A stretch of 41,291 bases of DNA from Obelidium mucronatum (GCA_025765595.1 JAIVFH010000240.1:1-41291); one strand, 5' to 3'; shown: positions 1 to 11,384, counted from the first letter of the stretch. Numbers and translations are program-made. The notes: generated from the sequence alone by a model not told the origin.

Positions 1-241
1 TTGTCGATAGATTGAGAATAGCTGGTTCCGACAACGCCAATTCTTCGGAACCAGGTTCTTGCAAACTCTTCTTTCAAGATTCTCTGATTCCGGTCGGCAT
101 GAATTAGTTAAAATGCAAAGGGGTTTCTTTTATATAGAAATGTGTCCGAAAAAATGTACTAGCAAATCAAAGCCAAATCCACACAGTTAAATTGCGTTTC
201 AAGCTTGTTGTTCAAGTGAGTGAGAGATTACGAAGGAGGTG

Positions 242-652
242 AGTGCAGTTGCCCCATCGCATCTGCAAACAAACCCCTCTGTTCCGGGTTTTCGATTTCG
301 AGAACCGAATATAGATCTTCTACAGGCAACGACATTAATCCTCGTCCGTCTATTTTTTCCTCTCGAACGCCTGCTGGTTTTCCCCCCATTTGACTGATTC
401 AGCCACCTGCGCAACACTCCAACCATGAGGATTGCTCAAGTCAAATTCTTGTCGACGCAGAAGAACCAGTAACAGGGACAGTCATGATTTGTGTTGAAAC
501 TCCAGCCACCATAATCGTATCCTGATTAACTGCTGCATCGTGTGTGGAACGCTTTCGAAAGCGTACTCTGAAGATTCCATAGTTTCCACGGATAAGAATG
601 GATGGATTCAGCGAATGGGGGTCTGGCGTATCAGTGAGATATGCGATCGTAA
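242..652 (-). pseudogene. Broken SAM-domain gene remnant left of the transposon
   Basis: Read on the minus strand, about 421 down to 242 gives a recognisable SAM-domain sequence. It opens with WSVAQVAESVKW, continues with an IDGRGLMSL-type core and ends with LFADAMGQL. The frame is interrupted at a T-run (A-run on the coding strand) near 353-358, where one base must be gained or lost to join the two halves. Upstream, about 652 to 456, there is an open stretch without stops (starting TSITIAYLTDTPDP, ending TGSSASTRI) that could be an earlier exon of the same gene. SAM domains mediate protein-protein contact. I cannot identify the full protein, its start or its other exons. The frameshift could be decay, an assembly error or an unusual intron. 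Confidence 0.4.
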
Positions 653-877
653 TACTAGTCTACATTGCCACCGACACTACATTGTGTTACGGACATGCGT
701 CTTCTGATGCAAGCATACCTGTCTCTAAATAAGATCAGGGTTGGGTTACACTTCGCATTGGTGAGGTGCAAAAGACAGGGAAGTAGCCCCCAGGCGTATA
801 ATGACAACAGACATGTCGATACTAATATAGTTGTTTTTTGTTTCAAATTCCAAACACTTTGCTTGCCAAGATTCAGC
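653..877. other. Left flank of the transposon, no assignable gene
   Basis: Short open stretches exist on the minus strand (for example one containing ESWQAKCLEFETKNN around 800-880) that might be further exons of the SAM-domain gene. None can be joined with confidence. The transposon insertion point is immediately to the right. Confidence 0.3.
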
Positions 878-883
878 CAAGGG
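878..883. repeat. Left target site duplication, CAAGGG
   Basis: CAAGGG lies directly outside the left terminal inverted repeat. The same six bases lie directly outside the right one at 11738-11743. A 6-bp duplication is what I recall for the IS3EU superfamily. Confidence 0.82.
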
Positions 884-902
884 TACGGTGGTTAGTATGC
901 TC
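884..902 (+). repeat. Left terminal inverted repeat (19 bp)
   Basis: The sequence tacggtggttagtatgctc is the exact reverse complement of 11719-11737. It begins with TAC, in line with the TAY terminus I recall for IS3EU elements. Confidence 0.85.
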
Positions 903-1818
903 TCACGAATTTTCAAGTTTTTTGAAAACAAAATGTCGAAATCCGTTGAAGCACCCGCCTAATGACTCACTGCCAGCAACAACAGCCAACCTCCGCAATC
1001 CTGCCGCAGCTACATCGATGAGTTGGTAAGAAGTTGCAAACCTTGATACAGATGGGTTTACGGGCACAGAGGGTTTAACACTCTTTTCTCTTTTCAGGAC
1101 GCAACTTCATAGACAACCACAACAGAGAATGTCGAAATCCATCCACCAACGATTGTTCTTCCAGCTGTATCTTTGTGAGTTACTCTTAACGAAACACAAC
1201 ACCAATAGTAAGGGTCATTTATTACTTCGTACTCCAACATGTCACTAACGTCCAACAACACAACCATCACAATTCACAAACCATCTCACCATCTAATGAA
1301 AACAGGCTTCTGTGAGTTAAATTGGCACGGCACGCAATGGTCGCTGCGCAAGTGTTCAAATCATGGATCTTCCATCCATGTTGTATCGCACAACAACCGG
1401 CGGCACTGTAATACCCCAATACAGCAAACAGTTACGAGAGAAGCGACATGTGATCCCAAAGTGTTTTCGACGCCGGGCTGGAAGCTGCCGATAAGGCAAG
1501 AAGGTCTTCAGCATTCTGCCAGCCGGCATCGCCGTAACGACGAAACCTTCGTTTCGTTCGATAGGCGGAGGTTCTTGCTCACCGCTCACTCTCAGGAATC
1601 GATTTCGACATTCATCGGAATCGTTGGGTATGGACAGCCGCTGTGTTCCGGGTTCGTTGTAGTAGAACGTCTATCCTTCCCTTCGCTCACACACCGATGC
1701 TGATACTGATTGATGTCTTTTACGATAACCATTCAGGTCGTCAATACTCTGAAAAAGACCCGAAGAACTATAAATTGACGCAAACGGACAAAGTTCTTCG
1801 AATTTTTTTTGCCTAAAA
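903..1818. other. Left subterminal region of the transposon, no clear gene
   Basis: About 0.9 kb with no protein I can recognise. ATGTCGAAATCC occurs twice (933 and 1129). GT-AG-like pairs are visible (gtaag near 1027 to cttttcag near 1097; gtgag near 1175), so a small spliced gene is possible. An open frame at 1239-1703 gives no recognisable domain. A sequence near 954-975 resembles, in inverse orientation, the 22-bp repeats of the right end and may be a transposase-binding region. The promoter of the first gene should lie just before 1819. Confidence 0.35.
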
Positions 1819-4460
1819 ATGAAGAGAAGTCGCTCGCCCGATCTCAATTCCCTGTTACAACCCGACTGCACTCAGTGCCGAAAGAAAGGGACGTCATTTA
1901 TCAGTGGCGTTCCTTTGTGTTACGATCATGTAATGGAATGGAAATCACGATGTGAGTTGGGTTACGGTGTAACGATGTTAGTTAAAACTCATGAGTTAAA
2001 TGCCCTGTAGCGAGTCAAACTATTTACTGCAAGGTTGCAGCTGAAACACATCAATGCAACGAAAATTACTGTTCAACATTAGTATTGCGGGTGTTTGGCT
2101 TTTGTGGTAGTCACCGGTGCGGTTGTTCTCAATGCGGTCAGCCTGCCAATGGTTTTGTTATGGGCAACCGTCTGTGTGGCGAGCATCGGCTTGTTATCGA
2201 AAAACATTATGGTGAGGTTGGTTTTGAGTCATTCCTCAATTGACATCGCAACAGATTCGATCAAACGTGACATGCAAACCGGGTCAATTACGAGCTCCCG
2301 CGTTGATGTGTCTGCAAATCCGAAACGCTTCTTGGAAATCGAACCATCTGTGCGAGTCAAATTGCCTGTCAAACGTGAAATCGAAACCATTGCAATTACG
2401 GACTCTGGCGTTGATATGTCTGCAAATCCTAAGCGCTTCTTGGAAATTGAACCGTCTGCACGAGCGAAATTGCCAGTCAAGGCGCCTGTGACCATGGACT
2501 CCAAGCAAATTAAACCTTCACATGAGCGAAACGTTGTTGAGGACGGCGAAGCAACGACAGGCTGGTCGTTTTTGGCAAGCCGTTCGATTGTATCAGGAAC
2601 AACGGCTCCTATAAAGCCCACTTTGTCTTCCCCATCCCAATTGTCCACTTTTGGTGCCTCCAACCCTATTTACCTTGAGGTGGAGCCAACACTTGCTCAA
2701 AAACGATCTGCACTGTCGCTGGGCCATTCGGCATCAAACGTATCTGCTGGGTTAAAAGTACCGACCGTCCCTGTGGATGTGGCAGGAGGCGTCAAGGGTT
2801 CATTAGAACTGAATCTGGAATGTGATATGTGTGAAAAGAAAGCGGAAAAAATGTACATGGAGGTGATACCTCTCTGTAATGTGCATTTTGAAGAAAGTGA
2901 GTATTCCCTAGTTTCGAGAAGAACGCGGCTCTAATTGTGTTTGATAGGCATTTGTAAGCAGTGCCAACCAACTGCAACAACCATAACTGGCAAGATACAA
3001 CCTGTCGTTGAGTCAAATCCAAAGTCTTGTACGCTATGTCTGGAGGAGGCTGTTATTGGAAAGACGCTGTGTGGAGCACACGATGTTTATACATCACCAG
3101 TGTCGTCATGGCAGGAATTTGCCACAAGAAACTCCTGTCATATGCAAAACGTCTTTGACCAGACTATGTTGGAGGAATTAAATCAGTATGCTGTCTTCCC
3201 GGTCCATGGAGTGTATTTCCCTGCAAGCTTGATTAGTGCCCTGAATTGTATTCTGTCTGGTGAAAAGGATTTCCAACCTGTGCTTTTCCACAACGAAGAT
3301 GTCAAGTTGACACTTGCGACACTTGCGTTGCCGTTTGATGACCTAGACCTAGAGTTTTATATGCTTATTGCCGCGCTGGAATACATTAAGGGACGAGGTG
3401 GCCAGTTGGCATGGCTAAAGCTAATGAGAGGAATACAAGATGATGATGCGCGGAACTCTGTGTGTGAAGAAGTTGTTGAAACATTTGCCGAGTATGAGAG
3501 AATGATGAAAGAGTTTCGGAACATGATTAAGCTCACATGTGGGGATGCGGCTAAGAAGCACTACTCTCGTGCTGCCGTTGCCGCATTGAAGACAGAGCAG
3601 GAACACGCCTTCCGTTTTTTCCGCATCTGATTTTGGAAACTTGGCTTCTGAAGTCTCGGAGAGTGTTATCGAGTGTATTCGCAATCCAAACTGCTATATT
3701 GGGTATCTTGGCCGAGTATCAATATGTTCCTTTCTTCCCTTGTCATCAGCTCATGTCTTGCAGAATGGTCAATTAGACGATAGCAGCTTGGATGCCATTG
3801 GGACTCAGTTAACAAAAGGTTCGAGATTCAAAGCATCTAGCATAAATCTAATTATATAATCAAGGTCAGCCAAAGACTGGAGTACGCTATCTGACAACTT
3901 ATTTTTCGGGAAACTTCAAAATCGCAATCCGAAACGACATTATAAGCAAATCAATTTTTTCCTCAAAGAAGCGATGGTTGGACAACATCAATCACAATGG
4001 ACCAATGTTTACCATTGTTCATGTCTCCGAGAAGTCAATCGGCCATTGGTTTCCTGTCTTGTATGATCCTGATTTGTACACTCTGTATACTGCAAATAGC
4101 GCGCCGCTATTTGCCCCAGCACAAGTTGACTTGGCATTAGACTTTCTCCAGAAGGTCTTCCAGGACTTTTCCCTCAACCCGACCAAACCAGCAATTAAAG
4201 AGTTGGAGAGTAGACGTCAAACAAATGGATCTGATTGTGGGTTTATTGCGCTCTCTCACTTACGTGCTATTCTGAAGGATCGTCAAGGTTGGGTGGTGAA
4301 CTCAAATGAAGCCCGAACAAGGGAATTGTCTTCAGATCAAATGCGATTACAAGAACTAACATATTTACTCTCGCAAAAGAGTATTCTTGATCCTGAAGGT
4401 GGTCGTGTGGCAAGTGTTCGGTACTTTCGAGACTTATATATGAAGGCGGAAACAAAATAA
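1819..4460 (+). CDS. Ulp1-type (C48) cysteine peptidase with four CxxC/CxxH modules
   Basis: Six exons (1819-1951, 2083-2211, 2255-2896, 2948-3613, 3654-3818, 3865-4460) total 2331 bases, 776 residues. The C-terminal domain carries the C48 signature: His639-Trp in GHWF, an Asp near 646, and Gln697 and Cys703 in RQTNGSDCGF. Ulp1/SENP peptidases cut SUMO or related modifiers from proteins. The N-terminal part has four similar zinc-binding-like modules, the first at residues 17-37 (CTQC to LCYDH), then CSQC to LCGEH, CDMC to LCNVH and CTLC to LCGAH. Between modules 2 and 3 a segment with the core FLEIEPS occurs twice, with a third weaker copy. The start is the first ATG in frame with module 1. 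The integrase gene starts 28 bases downstream. All catalytic positions look intact. The small 40-base intron 3614-3653 is the least certain junction. Confidence 0.82.
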
Positions 4461-4488
4461 AACAAATTTCTTTTTTTACTCACCTATT

Positions 4489-6824
4489 ATGCCTGAGTGT
4501 AGCAGACAAGGCTGTTCAAATATCCACCCTGCTGATAGTATGGTTGAGGATCCAGAGTATTTTGAAGTGTACTATTGTCAGGCCTGCTGTGCTGAATACA
4601 AAACTTGGGATGGTGAGTCGGTTGTGCACTTGTTCATATTCAACTGACACCAAAAGAAAGCCTGTGCAACTTGCGGCAACATATTCAACACGGCAGATAT
4701 GATGTTTAATGAGGAAGAAAGTTATTACTCTTGCCAGCAATGCTACGGAAGGGCTTTGAACCAACTTGGAACAGAAGATAGCGTTCTAGGTTGATAATAA
4801 TGCTTGAAAGGCTTCGAAACTTGTGAAGTGTGGTTTATTGATTTCATTACCGTCTTTAGGAGAATTGGGTAACATCTGCGATAACTGTTTCAAGAGGTGT
4901 GGGGACGATCATGTCAATGACCAAACACACGAAATTGTATGCCAAAACTGCGTTCAATTACCACAATGTGCAGGATGTGAACGCCATTTTGCCCCTGAAC
5001 TGTTGGAGATTCGACTTCGATACGAAGATGATGATGACGAAAATTCAGTGGAATCAGATGCAGGAGTTGTGAATGTCGAAAAAAGCTCCGTGGCAATCTT
5101 TGATCATCTATGCACAGGCTGCTGTGAAATTGTCGATTCTCAAAACAGATTATCAGAGCAGTATGATGGTCTTGAATTGCCATTGCATTCCAATCGTGAA
5201 AATCGTTCACTCAAGAATTGCTGTGTCGAATCGCCGAATCATATTTACAAGAATCCAGTCGATGGAGCAAGAACTGTCTGCTGCCGATCGTGTCATGCAC
5301 ATCTGCATGTGCTTCATGACTTTTGGTCTGGGACCACGTATGCCAACATCTGCAAGAAACTTAGCAGTGAAGGACATCCTGAGTTGGGAACGTTTGTATC
5401 TTTGATTTCGTTGTAATATCTGATGCACTGAATATAGCAAGAAGAAGCTGGAGTTGTACCTGAAAAAACACAACTTAAGAAGACGGAGACACTCACCAGA
5501 GGAGAGGCAAGCTGCAATTGATCAAGCCACAGTTGCCATAAGGAACTATCGAGAAAATATTGGAGAGAGAACAGGATATCGTCTGATGTGTCAGCATTTG
5601 CATCTGGATCTCAATATCAGTATTCCAAGGTTGTTGACTTACGTATGATACCCTCTTGCTAATAGCAGGATTATTCATAGATCGAGTGTTCGGTTGCTTC
5701 TCCGTGAGATGGAGGAGGGTGCAGTTGACGATCGAAAGTATCGCCGACTGAAACGAAATAATTATGTTGGAAAGGGCCCCTTTGAGGCCTGCGCATATGA
5801 TCAGCATGATAAGTTTCGTAAGTTAGCGGTTCAAAACACATTGTTATATTGACTTGCACCAGGAATCTACGGCCTGTTTGTTCATGGTGGTATTGATTGC
5901 TACAGCCGATACCTAATGTGGTTGAAAGTTTGGAAAACTAACCGACAAGGCGCTTTGATTGCTCGATACTATCTGGAGGCATGCAGGCAGTTTCGAAGTA
6001 AGTGGCGTTAATTAATTAATTGAAATAAAAGTCTTTATTCTCAGAGGTTTGGGACAAAACGATTGCAGACAATGGACTCGAAAATCCCATCCCTGGGAAA
6101 ATACAGCGTGAAATGATTCAAGAACTGGTGGAGGAATTTATCAGAGAGTTTCCCGAGTTTGCAGATGAAGTCCAAATCAATCCGGAAGACAGCCATCAAA
6201 CAGTCTACGATTCCAGACTAAACCAAAAAATCGAGTGCTTTTGGTCACAATTTTTAAGACAGCTTGGATGGGATCTACTGAACCAACTAGAGAAAGGTGT
6301 AGCCAATGGCTTCTACGATGTCACAGACATGGTTCAACGGTAATACTCTTTTGCTTTTTCTCTGTAACTTTAATAAGGTATTGTGCAGTTCGGTTTTCCA
6401 GTTTTTGGCTATTCCATACATACAGCAAGTTTTTGACGCCTATAAACTGCGCTTCAATTCCAGAGACAAAAGGCTTCAGCGCAATCGCGGATTGCCGTCA
6501 GGGAAGGGGAGCAGTGCCACCAACTTACTAGCTGATCCAACACCGTGGGGGGGAGATGCAACATTGGGTCGCGTTGTCTCTGAAGAGTATTTGGATCAGA
6601 AAATACAGGACGTGTACAACGAGGATCATTGTAAATTGTTTCCTGACCATATTCGGTACTGGTTGGAAGAAACTCATCAAGTTGCTGGTGGAGGGCAGGT
6701 CGTGACTTCGGTTGCTTCCATCTGGCCCATTATGAAGGATATGGTCCAGTACATTAACGGGCATGACGATTGGCCCATTTTAATCACAAACTATCAAGAA
6801 GGAGTACTTGGTGATATTCAATAA
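4489..6824 (+). CDS. Cys-rich protein with IS3EU/rve-type DDE integrase core (transposase)
   Basis: Eight exons (4489-4612, 4661-4789, 4860-5391, 5438-5629, 5669-5817, 5863-5997, 6045-6339, 6389-6824) total 1992 bases, 663 residues. The N-terminal third is Cys-rich, with repeated CxxC pairs (CSRQGC, CQACC, CATC, CQQC, CDNC, CQNC, CAGC), likely zinc-binding and possibly DNA-binding. A basic region (RRRRHSPEERQ) precedes the catalytic core. The core resembles the eukaryotic integrase-core family: Asp370 in YDQHDK, followed by FVHGGIDCYSRYL; Asp429 in ADNGLEN; Glu484 in NQKIECFW. These are the expected three acidic residues of a DDE strand-transfer enzyme, though the Asp-to-Glu spacing of about 54 is longer than the common 35, which suggests an insertion. 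It most likely cuts and joins the 19-bp TIRs. All eight exon joins keep frame. Confidence 0.85.
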
Positions 6825-6856
6825 TAAAATAAAATCGTAACTTTAGTCCTGTCAAT

Positions 6857-8029
6857 GATATCAAAGCACCCAACCACCAGCGACATCAATCCTAAAAAGT
6901 TCAAAAAACTGAAGCGCAAGTTTGGTGATGCTTTCGATGCAACCAAAGTGAATGCTCGCCCTCGTTTGTCCAAGTCTGCCACTTCGCAGCGTAAGAGCCT
7001 CCAACTTCTATTCGACGCGTTTTAACAAAGCTCAATGCATCGGACTAAAATTAGGACCGGAATATCTATCAAGGCTGGCCGACATAGATCTCGAGAGTGT
7101 TGTATGGAAAATCATCCATGCATCAACAACCGAGAAAAAGTCCGAGGTCCTCCGCGTTTTGTCTGTGCCCGAAAACCGATTCTGTCAAGTTATTGATAAA
7201 GCAACCGGCGGTACTGCCATTTTAAGGTACTCGAGTTAATGCCTACTATCACGCGGTGTATTTAAACAACACAACTAGATATTCGGATATTGTGCCTGAC
7301 CCACAGCTCTGTGCTGCAACAAAGAAATTTGCGCCCACTTCTAAGCTTTTGGGTACATGGCGCCGATCCCATCCACATATGCATAAAACGGCCGATACTC
7401 GGGACCTCTCAAACTTCAGTCTCAAGCATGAAGTAATGGATGACATCAAAAAATATTCCAATTTGCTTCAGCAGTTCCAAAAACGGCACTTGCCTGTGTT
7501 GCATAAATCACAGGAACGAATTCGTCGCCTGTTGAAAGCCCACCTCGACGCTGTAAAGAATAACCCCAGCAAGTTTGAAACTACTGCCCCGCTCTCGATC
7601 GAGCAGTTTGATATTGACGTCTCGTATCTCGGCAATTTTTCTATGGTGGGAATTGGGCATAAGTCAAGCCGCACCGCCAAAAGCCACACAGATTCTAAGA
7701 ATGACGTGTATGGATACAGCTGCGTGATGGTGTTTGGTGATTTTCAAGGGGGGTTTTTTTATTTCCCTGATTTGGGCATCGAAATGGAGGTTAAGCCGGG
7801 GGATCTGATAGTTTTTGACGCAGCTACGTACCGCCATCGGATTACAAAGGTGGATGGGGAGAGGTACTCGCTCATATTTTTCAACTGCAGAAACATGGTT
7901 GGGGAATTAATGGCGGAGAACGGCTTGAGACCGGAATTGTTTCGAAAGGGGTTGGGTGTTCATCCGGACGGTTACTTGCGGGCGGGACTCACCAGATATT
8001 TTGATCCAACGGTTGCTGGGCAGAATTAA
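6857..8029 (+). CDS. TET/JBP-like 2-oxoglutarate/Fe(II) dioxygenase
   Basis: The proposed exons 6857-6947, 7031-7226 and 7279-8029 total 1038 bases, 345 residues. The last intron is well supported; the first (83 bases) and the start are less sure. The C-terminal half is a double-stranded beta-helix oxygenase: an HTD iron-binding pair near residues 232-234, then GGFFYFPDLGIEMEVKPGD, a second His near 282 in YRHRITKV, and an Arg near 291 in GERYSLIFF that would hold 2-oxoglutarate. This order and the SHTD and KPGDLIVFDA context resemble the TET/JBP family, which oxidises 5-methylcytosine or thymine in DNA. Fungal TET/JBP genes are known to be expanded with transposons, mainly KDZ-type elements. 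Here the gene sits 32 bases after a DDE integrase gene inside one element. A related Fe(II) oxygenase with another substrate cannot be excluded. Confidence 0.78.
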
Positions 8030-9256
8030 AAAGATTTTTTCACCCACATCCGCCGCTGGCCCATCGCCTTGTGGGAGGATGAGGCAGGCGGTCGGTGCCC
8101 CATTGAACTTTAAAACAAAAACAACCTGAAAAAACGCGAACGGAAGCCAATGGTCCAACGCGACCGTGCCGGGATAGAACCCTGCAGCAGCCGGGTAGAA
8201 GTTCCAACCAGGCGTTCGCAGGCCCGATCAGTGACTGTGGCCACAAACTTGTTGAAACATGCCCTGAAAAGTCATTAGCCGCCGCCTCGCGGCCAGCTAA
8301 CGCGTCCAACACCTGCCGGATCGAATCCATCGAGTACCTAACCTTACCGAGGCGCTGCACTTGGTCACGTTCGAGCTCCAGATTCCTTCAGCTGTGATGT
8401 TACATGTACATTTATTGGTCAAATTGTCCAAAAAAGACGAGCGCCAATCTTCGCATCAGCCAGTGGCAAAGCCGGTTGCAACGGGTTTCTCGTCAACGCG
8501 GCCGCTGCGGCTTCTGTGACCTTTGAATTGCCCACTCCACCTGCGCGCCCCGCGGACGCCAGCAAGATGCACACAGGCTGCGGCGGCCGGCGCCTCGGGC
8601 CTCGGACCAGCTTTCCAATTGTCGGCGGCGAGATCAGCTGCCGTTGTGCGCACGCAGATCAGGAGGACGGCGCCGTCGACGGCGCGAACGCAACGCTGCG
8701 GTTTACGAAATCGGCGCCGAGTATTGTCAAGGCGGCTCGGACAACGTCATCTTCAACTGTGGGTACTACTGCCGGTGCCACTGAAGACTCTACTACTGCG
8801 AGTCACTACTAAATGTCACTACAGCCACTACCGCTGCACTGCAAACGAATCTGCTACCACCGGTACAGCCACTACCATTGGCTGTAGTACAAATAATCCC
8901 ACACCGTTGGTGCCTCAATAACGACGAATCCAATGCCAAAGGATCAACAGTTTCAACTTTTCAGCAACTGTTTCAATGACTGGAGCTTCTTCAACCTCAC
9001 AGCGTTTCGAGGACTACGGAGCCTTCATAACAACGGCGCTGGCCGCTACGGCCAAATAGACCCAGCCGTCTCTGGTACTGTTTCACTCAATTCTTGCAAG
9101 ACAACCTTCGGGGGCAGCGGAGCTTGGGGTGGGCCGATTGGCCTGTATGAGTGGATTGAGAAGGGACTCTCAAGTCACTTCGGATTGGTTAAATCCACCG
9201 CTGTTTTTCATTCCTCAACAAACAGGTTGTGCAAGTATATTGACTATTGATTTTTT
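8030..9256. other. GC-rich, gene-poor stretch inside the transposon
   Basis: Bases 8040-8760 are markedly GC-rich compared with the rest of the element, and no frame gives a recognisable domain. A phrase such as VTFELPTPPARPADA on the + strand and Thr/Ser-rich pieces near 8750-8900 look like decayed secreted-protein sequence. An open frame at 8933-9250 contains GGSGAWGGPIGLYEW but matches nothing I know. This could be captured host DNA that has since decayed. It lies between the ends of two converging genes. Confidence 0.4.
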
Positions 9257-11384
9257 TTATTCTGGAAGATCGTATTTCAGCTGTTGGCAAACTGTTTGAC
9301 AGATATGCGTCTTCTTGAAGTTTTTCAAGGCGTCCGTGTAGTTCCCAGGCCCAAAATAGCTACCCAAATCAATAAGTTAATAACGTTTTCTTAAGGGTTA
9401 TTCACTTACAGATTTCCTGGATTCTCTACTTCATCGCAAATCACAGCGGTATCAGTGAGCTTAATATCTCTCCCAACGACACCCCCTAAGAATCATCATG
9501 TTAAGCTGTGGCTGAAATAAAGTTTTTACCTTGAAGATCTGTGATCAACATCTTCTCCTTGTATCTTCGGTAGACATGATGGCTGAACGCCGAGAGAACA
9601 TCAAAGATGTCCAACAAGTCCCGATCTTCATTAAACTTGACCCTCTTCTCCATTCCATCATTATTAAAGAATTTGATGAAAGCTCCATCAAGCCTACTCT
9701 CGAGGAAGCAATGAGTGCCAACTATTTTTGCAGCTTCTCCATCAACATTGAACCCATAAGCTGGAATAACTGAAACTGAAATCTCGCTCATCCTCACTAG
9801 GTATACGTAAGTAATATGTTAGAAATTCAATGCACGCACATATACGTCCAACAGGGGCTGAGTTGGTCCAGTCTCGCATGTTGTAAAATGTGAATGCTTG
9901 TTGTTGCAAAGAAGCCCTAGAAAACTTCTCTGGGTCAACCGTCTTCATCATTTCAATGCATGAGTCCCTGCTTGCATTTCCGGTTTTATCTTTTTCAGAT
10001 AAGAAATTCTTGAAGACAAGACGCGTTGGATCAGGTAGGGCAATCAAGGAGGCTTTACTCCCTCCTGTAAAATTCCCCCAAACAACATTGGATACTTTTC
10101 GAAAGGTACCCCTTCCAATTTCTTCTTTTTTAACGTGAATGGTATGTGCCCCTATACTGTACTTTTGAAATTGACACTTGTCTGTCCAGATCATAGCAAA
10201 CACTGATCCACTCAGTGAGACGTTTTCGCCGCCTCTAGGAGTAGCAGTGCAGGCTTGAACAGATGTCATACTCATTCCACCAACAGCTGCAATAGCTATA
10301 GTAGGCCCAATCCTTGACAATCCAACAGTAGTCACAGACTTGAACAAAGAATCAGAATCAGATCGACTTTGCAGTCTTGCTCCCTGGACTCTCTTGCGCA
10401 GTGGCTCTTCTTCACTCTCGGAACTTTCGATATGGATTACATCTGCTGCGCCACCAGAGCGGCGACTAGTTCGTTTTGTGGGTTGAGGTGTAAGAGCTTG
10501 CTTCCTTGGAATCGAAACAACAGACTCAGAGGTGGACTGGCTTTTAATTGAAGAAAAGGATGACTCTCGGGATTTTGGGGTTTTGCTGAATTGTAGCTCA
10601 ATTTTGACAAACAATTGATTCTCCTTCTTGAGCATAACTGCTGACTTTTTAGGCTTCCAGTGGTCCCAGCCTCCGGATAATACGGTTTCATTTTCCTGGA
10701 GACATAGGCCAGGAGTTGCGGTACTTGTAGCTTTGGCCTTCATGACGTATACTTGGTATGTTGCAGTAGGGTGGTACATGTGAATGTCGGCTATTGAGCC
10801 TGTAACCTTTTCCAGCTTTAAAATTTCTTGCATTAACTCCTTTTGAGTGGTTTTAGAAGAGCAGTTGTATGTGAGGCACTGGCCTGGAATGTGGGTGGTG
10901 ATCCGGTAGTCGAGTGCCCCTTTGATGGCCTTCACCAGAATGGTAACAGCAAACGTATAATTATAATTTGAAGCGTGAATTGGTCCACTTGATGGGGCAG
11001 CGGCGTGTCTTTTTGGCAACGGCTTCTGGAAATTCGGTAACTTGGAAGTGGGCTGAGGAGTCACATGAGGGACTGAGCCAGAGTAGTCAGATAAAGAATC
11101 TATCCTAAGAATCTAAATAGATGCTTACCTTTTCGAAAACAAGTTTCGCACAAGTCTATACCTGACAAAATGTATGATGCAATATGCTCACATTGATTGC
11201 AGACTCTTGGTGCTGCGTGGCTCTTACAAAACCCATGAAAAGACAGGACCACTACGTTGCAGCCAGTATATCCACATGGCTTAGTTGCATGGGCGGATTG
11301 CTCTGCAGTTGCACGGGTTGTTCCTGACAAGCTACCACCACCCTTGCTAGTTGTACGCAGAAACTTCAGCAAGCTACCACTCAT
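9257..11384 (-). CDS. Alpha-kinase with N-terminal Cys-rich module
   Basis: Five exons read right to left (11384-11129, 11072-9846, 9796-9530, 9485-9410, 9359-9257) total 1929 bases, 642 residues. The C-terminal domain is an alpha-kinase (MHCK/eEF2K/TRPM7 fold). A conserved-looking lysine is at 440 in LVFKNFL; AFSHHVY near 564-570 carries the zinc-site His; the catalytic DLQG Asp is at 581 and a second Asp at 595 in KLTDT. The terminal FGPGNYTDALKNF and His627-x-Cys629-x3-Cys633 complete the structural zinc site. All key residues are present, so an active Ser/Thr kinase is plausible. The N-terminus has CGYTGC to FCKSH and CNQC to LCETC modules like those in the element's other proteins. Residues 100-240 are an unrecognised globular region, followed by a Ser/Arg-rich acidic linker. 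It runs opposite to the other three genes. Confidence 0.85.

Noticed and set aside
1239..1703. A 154-codon open frame in the left part of the transposon
   Set aside because: No domain, no low-complexity signature and no convincing start context; it may be chance or part of an unrecognised spliced gene.
5454..5807. Separate small genes within the integrase region
   Set aside because: The short frames join through 39-49 base introns into one frame with all three catalytic acids, total length divisible by three.
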